From: Sulfuritalea sp.
GTDB lineage: Bacteria > Pseudomonadota > Gammaproteobacteria > Burkholderiales > Rhodocyclaceae
Assembly (NCBI GenBank): GCA_030247575.1
Contig: JAOTRV010000003.1
Location: forward strand, 124,001-188,000
DNA length: 64,000 nucleotides
Direction: 5' to 3'
A model generated the notes under the pieces. The model ran no database searches, was not told where the DNA came from, and saw nothing but the letters and a program-made list of their open reading frames with translations. Position 1 is the first letter of the stretch; each line of letters begins with the position of its first letter. The position numbers were made by a program, and so were the translations under genes. This document shows positions 62,360 to 64,000 of this stretch, one piece after another.

Positions 62360-63601
62360 ATGGAAACCCATCTCGCCGATTTCATCCGCCATACCACCGC
62401 CGGCCGCGAGGCCGAGGAGATCCTGCGTCGCTGCGTGCATTGCGGCTTCTGCACCGCGACCTGCCCGACCTATCAGTTGCTCGGTGACGAACTGGACGGG
62501 CCGCGCGGCCGGATCTACCTGATCAAGCAGGTGCTCGAGGGCGTCGAGCCGACGGAAAAGACCCGCCTGCATCTGGACCGCTGCCTTTCCTGCCGTTCCT
62601 GCGAATCCACCTGCCCCTCGGGCGTGCATTACACGCGGCTGCTCGACATCGGCCGCGAAGTGGTCGAGGGCAAGGTGCCGCGCACCGGCGGCGATGCCTT
62701 CATGCGCGGCGCGCTGAAGAATCTGTTGCCGCGTTCGAAGTTGTTCGGCGCGGCGATGAAGCTGGGGCAGTCGGTGCGCCTGGTCCTGCCCGGCGCGCTG
62801 CGTGCCAAGGTGCCGCCGCTTTCCTCCGCAGGTCCGGCACCGCACGGCGGCCACGCGCGGAAACTGATCGCGCTGGCGGGTTGCGTGCAGCCTTCGATGT
62901 ATCCGAACGTCAACGGCGCGGCGCGGCGCGTGCTCGATCGCCTCGGCATCGAGATGATCGAAGCGGTCGGTGCCGGCTGCTGCGGCGCGGTGCGCGCGCA
63001 CCTCAACGCTGCGGAAGGAGCGCGCGACGACGCCCGGCGCAACATCGACGCCTGGTGGCCGCTGCTCGAAGCCGGTGCTGAAGGCCTGGTGATGACGGCC
63101 TCCGGCTGTGGTTCGCACGTGCTCGAATACGCCCATCTGCTGGAGGACGATCCCGAGTACGCCGTGAAGGCGGCGCGGGTGGTGCTGGCGACGCGCGACA
63201 TCAGCGAGATCGTCGCGGCGGAAGCGGCCGGCCTCACGCCGTTGTTGCAGGCCTGTCCGCCACTGCCGGAAGCGGAGCGCGTGCTGGCCTTCCAGAGCCC
63301 CTGCAGCCTGCAGCACGGGCTCAAGATTCGCGGCACCGTCGAGTCGCTGCTCGCCGCCGCCGGCTACGCACTGTCCGCGGTGGCCGACTCGCACCTGTGC
63401 TGCGGCTCGGCGGGGACTTATTCGGTCCTGCAGCCGGAGATTTCGAAGCGTTTGCAGGCCAACAAGATCGCCGCGCTGACGGCCGGCGGCCCGGCCGCGA
63501 TCGCCAGCGCCAATGTCGGCTGCATGGGGCATCTGCAGGGCGTGACGCGCTTGCCGGTGCGGCACTGGATTGAACTGCTCGACGCACGTCTGTCCTCATG
63601 A
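62360..63601 (+). CDS. glcF: Glycolate oxidase, iron-sulfur subunit GlcF
   Basis: A 413-residue Fe-S protein. Two 4Fe-4S sites are seen near the N-terminus (CVHCGFCTATCP; CLSCRSCESTCPSG), then two CCG-type cysteine-rich domains (GAGCCGAVRAH; LCCGSAGTYSVL). It carries electrons from GlcD/E to the quinone pool. ATG 62360 follows GGGAG at 5 nt. The CoA-ligase gene starts 7 bp after its stop. Confidence 0.92.
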   Translation: METHLADFIRHTTAGREAEEILRRCVHCGFCTATCPTYQLLGDELDGPRGRIYLIKQVLEGVEPTEKTRLHLDRCLSCRSCESTCPSGVHYTRLLDIGREVVEGKVPRTGGDAFMRGALKNLLPRSKLFGAAMKLGQSVRLVLPGALRAKVPPLSSAGPAPHGGHARKLIALAGCVQPSMYPNVNGAARRVLDRLGIEMIEAVGAGCCGAVRAHLNAAEGARDDARRNIDAWWPLLEAGAEGLVMTASGCGSHVLEYAHLLEDDPEYAVKAARVVLATRDISEIVAAEAAGLTPLLQACPPLPEAERVLAFQSPCSLQHGLKIRGTVESLLAAAGYALSAVADSHLCCGSAGTYSVLQPEISKRLQANKIAALTAGGPAAIASANVGCMGHLQGVTRLPVRHWIELLDARLSS

Positions 63602-63608
63602 GCGCGAG

Positions 63609-64000
63609 ATGAGTGGCATAGGGCTCGACGCCAGGGCGCGCGACTGGCAGACGCTGCGGGCGTCGTTTCGCTGGCAGGTGCCGGCCCGCTACAACATTGC
63701 CCGGGCCTGCTGCGGGCGCTGGGCCGATGATCGGTCGCGCTTCGCCTTGTACTACGAGGATGAAACCGGCCACACCGAAGCCTGGACCTTCTGGGACGTG
63801 CAGCAGGCCGCCAACCGCCTGTCCAACGTGCTGGGCGCGATGGGCGTCATGGCCGGCGACCGCGTCGCCATCATCCTGCCGCAGCGGCCCGAAACCGGCG
63901 TCGCCCACATGGCCTGCTACCAGATGGGCGCGATCGCCGTGCCGGTCTCCCATCTGTTCGGCGCCGACGCGCTGGAGTTCAGGCTGAATCACGCCGAAGT
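63609..64000 (+). CDS. Acyl-CoA synthetase (AMP-forming), 5' part, cut by window end
   Basis: ATG 63609 opens a frame with no stop before the window end (about 130 residues). It reads as the N-terminal domain of an ANL-family ligase: FALYYEDETGHTEAWTFWDV, LGAMGVMAGDRVAIILPQRP and GAIAVPVSHLFG. Sequence style suggests a medium-chain or aryl acyl-CoA synthetase. It directly follows glcF and may belong to the operon. Motifs that would fix substrate class lie outside the window. Confidence 0.8.
   Translation, partial: MSGIGLDARARDWQTLRASFRWQVPARYNIARACCGRWADDRSRFALYYEDETGHTEAWTFWDVQQAANRLSNVLGAMGVMAGDRVAIILPQRPETGVAHMACYQMGAIAVPVSHLFGADALEFRLNHAE

Overview
The window is GC-rich, densely coded bacterial chromosome. 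Gene content suggests a betaproteobacterium, probably of the Rhodocyclales/Sterolibacteriaceae kind (inference): a glcDEF glycolate oxidase operon, a pilE-fimT-pilVWXY1 minor-pilin operon, a bacteriohemerythrin, paired YceI plus cytochrome b561 genes, and a PadEGIH-like 2-oxoacid oxidoreductase. Most genes lie in tight operons with ATGA, GTGA or TTGA overlaps. There is no prophage, CRISPR array, rRNA or tRNA that I can see. The only transposon trace is a decayed IS91-type zinc-ribbon fragment near 9.2-9.4 kb.

Layout. 1-2.7 kb: 3' part of a LonB-like protease facing a zinc alcohol dehydrogenase. 2.7-3.5 kb: two small unknown genes. 3.5-8.9 kb (minus): acyl-CoA synthetase, E1 alpha, E1 beta and E2 of a 2-oxoacid dehydrogenase complex, then an acyl carrier protein. 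8.9-9.7 kb: relic-containing gap. 9.7-11.8 kb: FHA-like protein facing a Ser/Thr kinase with a C-terminal cyclic-nucleotide-binding domain. 12.3-15.2 kb: MFS transporter and Na+/H+ antiporter. 15.4-20 kb (minus): four-subunit TPP/Fe-S 2-oxoacid:acceptor oxidoreductase. 20-24.3 kb: DAHP synthase, glycosyltransferase, UbiA-type prenyltransferase, cyclic-nucleotide-binding protein. 24.3-26 kb (minus): FmdE-like and DUF2249 genes behind an FNR-type site, then cobalamin adenosyltransferase. 26.2-28.3 kb: SulP transporter. 28.4-36 kb: hyfBCEFGI-like operon whose large subunit lacks nickel ligands (an Ehr-type complex). 36-41.2 kb: GGDEF/EAL protein, bacteriohemerythrin, LldD-like FMN oxidase. 41.3-43.2 kb: NarX/NarL-like two-component pair. 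43.4-51.9 kb: minor pilins, PilY1 and a TonB-like protein. 52-55.5 kb: operon of a DNA-binding/ferredoxin-reductase fusion, an S24-fold protein and three unknown genes. 55.5-57.3 kb: two YceI proteins and cytochrome b561. 57.5-64 kb: hydroxypyruvate isomerase, glycerate 2-kinase, glcDEF and the start of an acyl-CoA synthetase.

The most unusual feature is not a gene. Two families of small dispersed repeats run through the window. Family A is a motif of about 27 bp (core GACGCCGGCG), seen nine times, three of them inside genes and one over a stop codon. Family B is an element of about 110 bp, seen eight times, mostly at junctions between genes of one operon. The better preserved B copies carry two hairpins whose stems differ in sequence between copies but stay paired. 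In either orientation the edge of the element can supply a Shine-Dalgarno-like sequence to the next gene. One B copy is inserted in frame (about 37 codons) in the middle of the cobalamin adenosyltransferase, and another forms the N-terminal extension of the UbiA-type protein. This looks like a mobile or formerly mobile, protein-tolerated intercistronic element, comparable in concept to Rickettsia palindromic elements.
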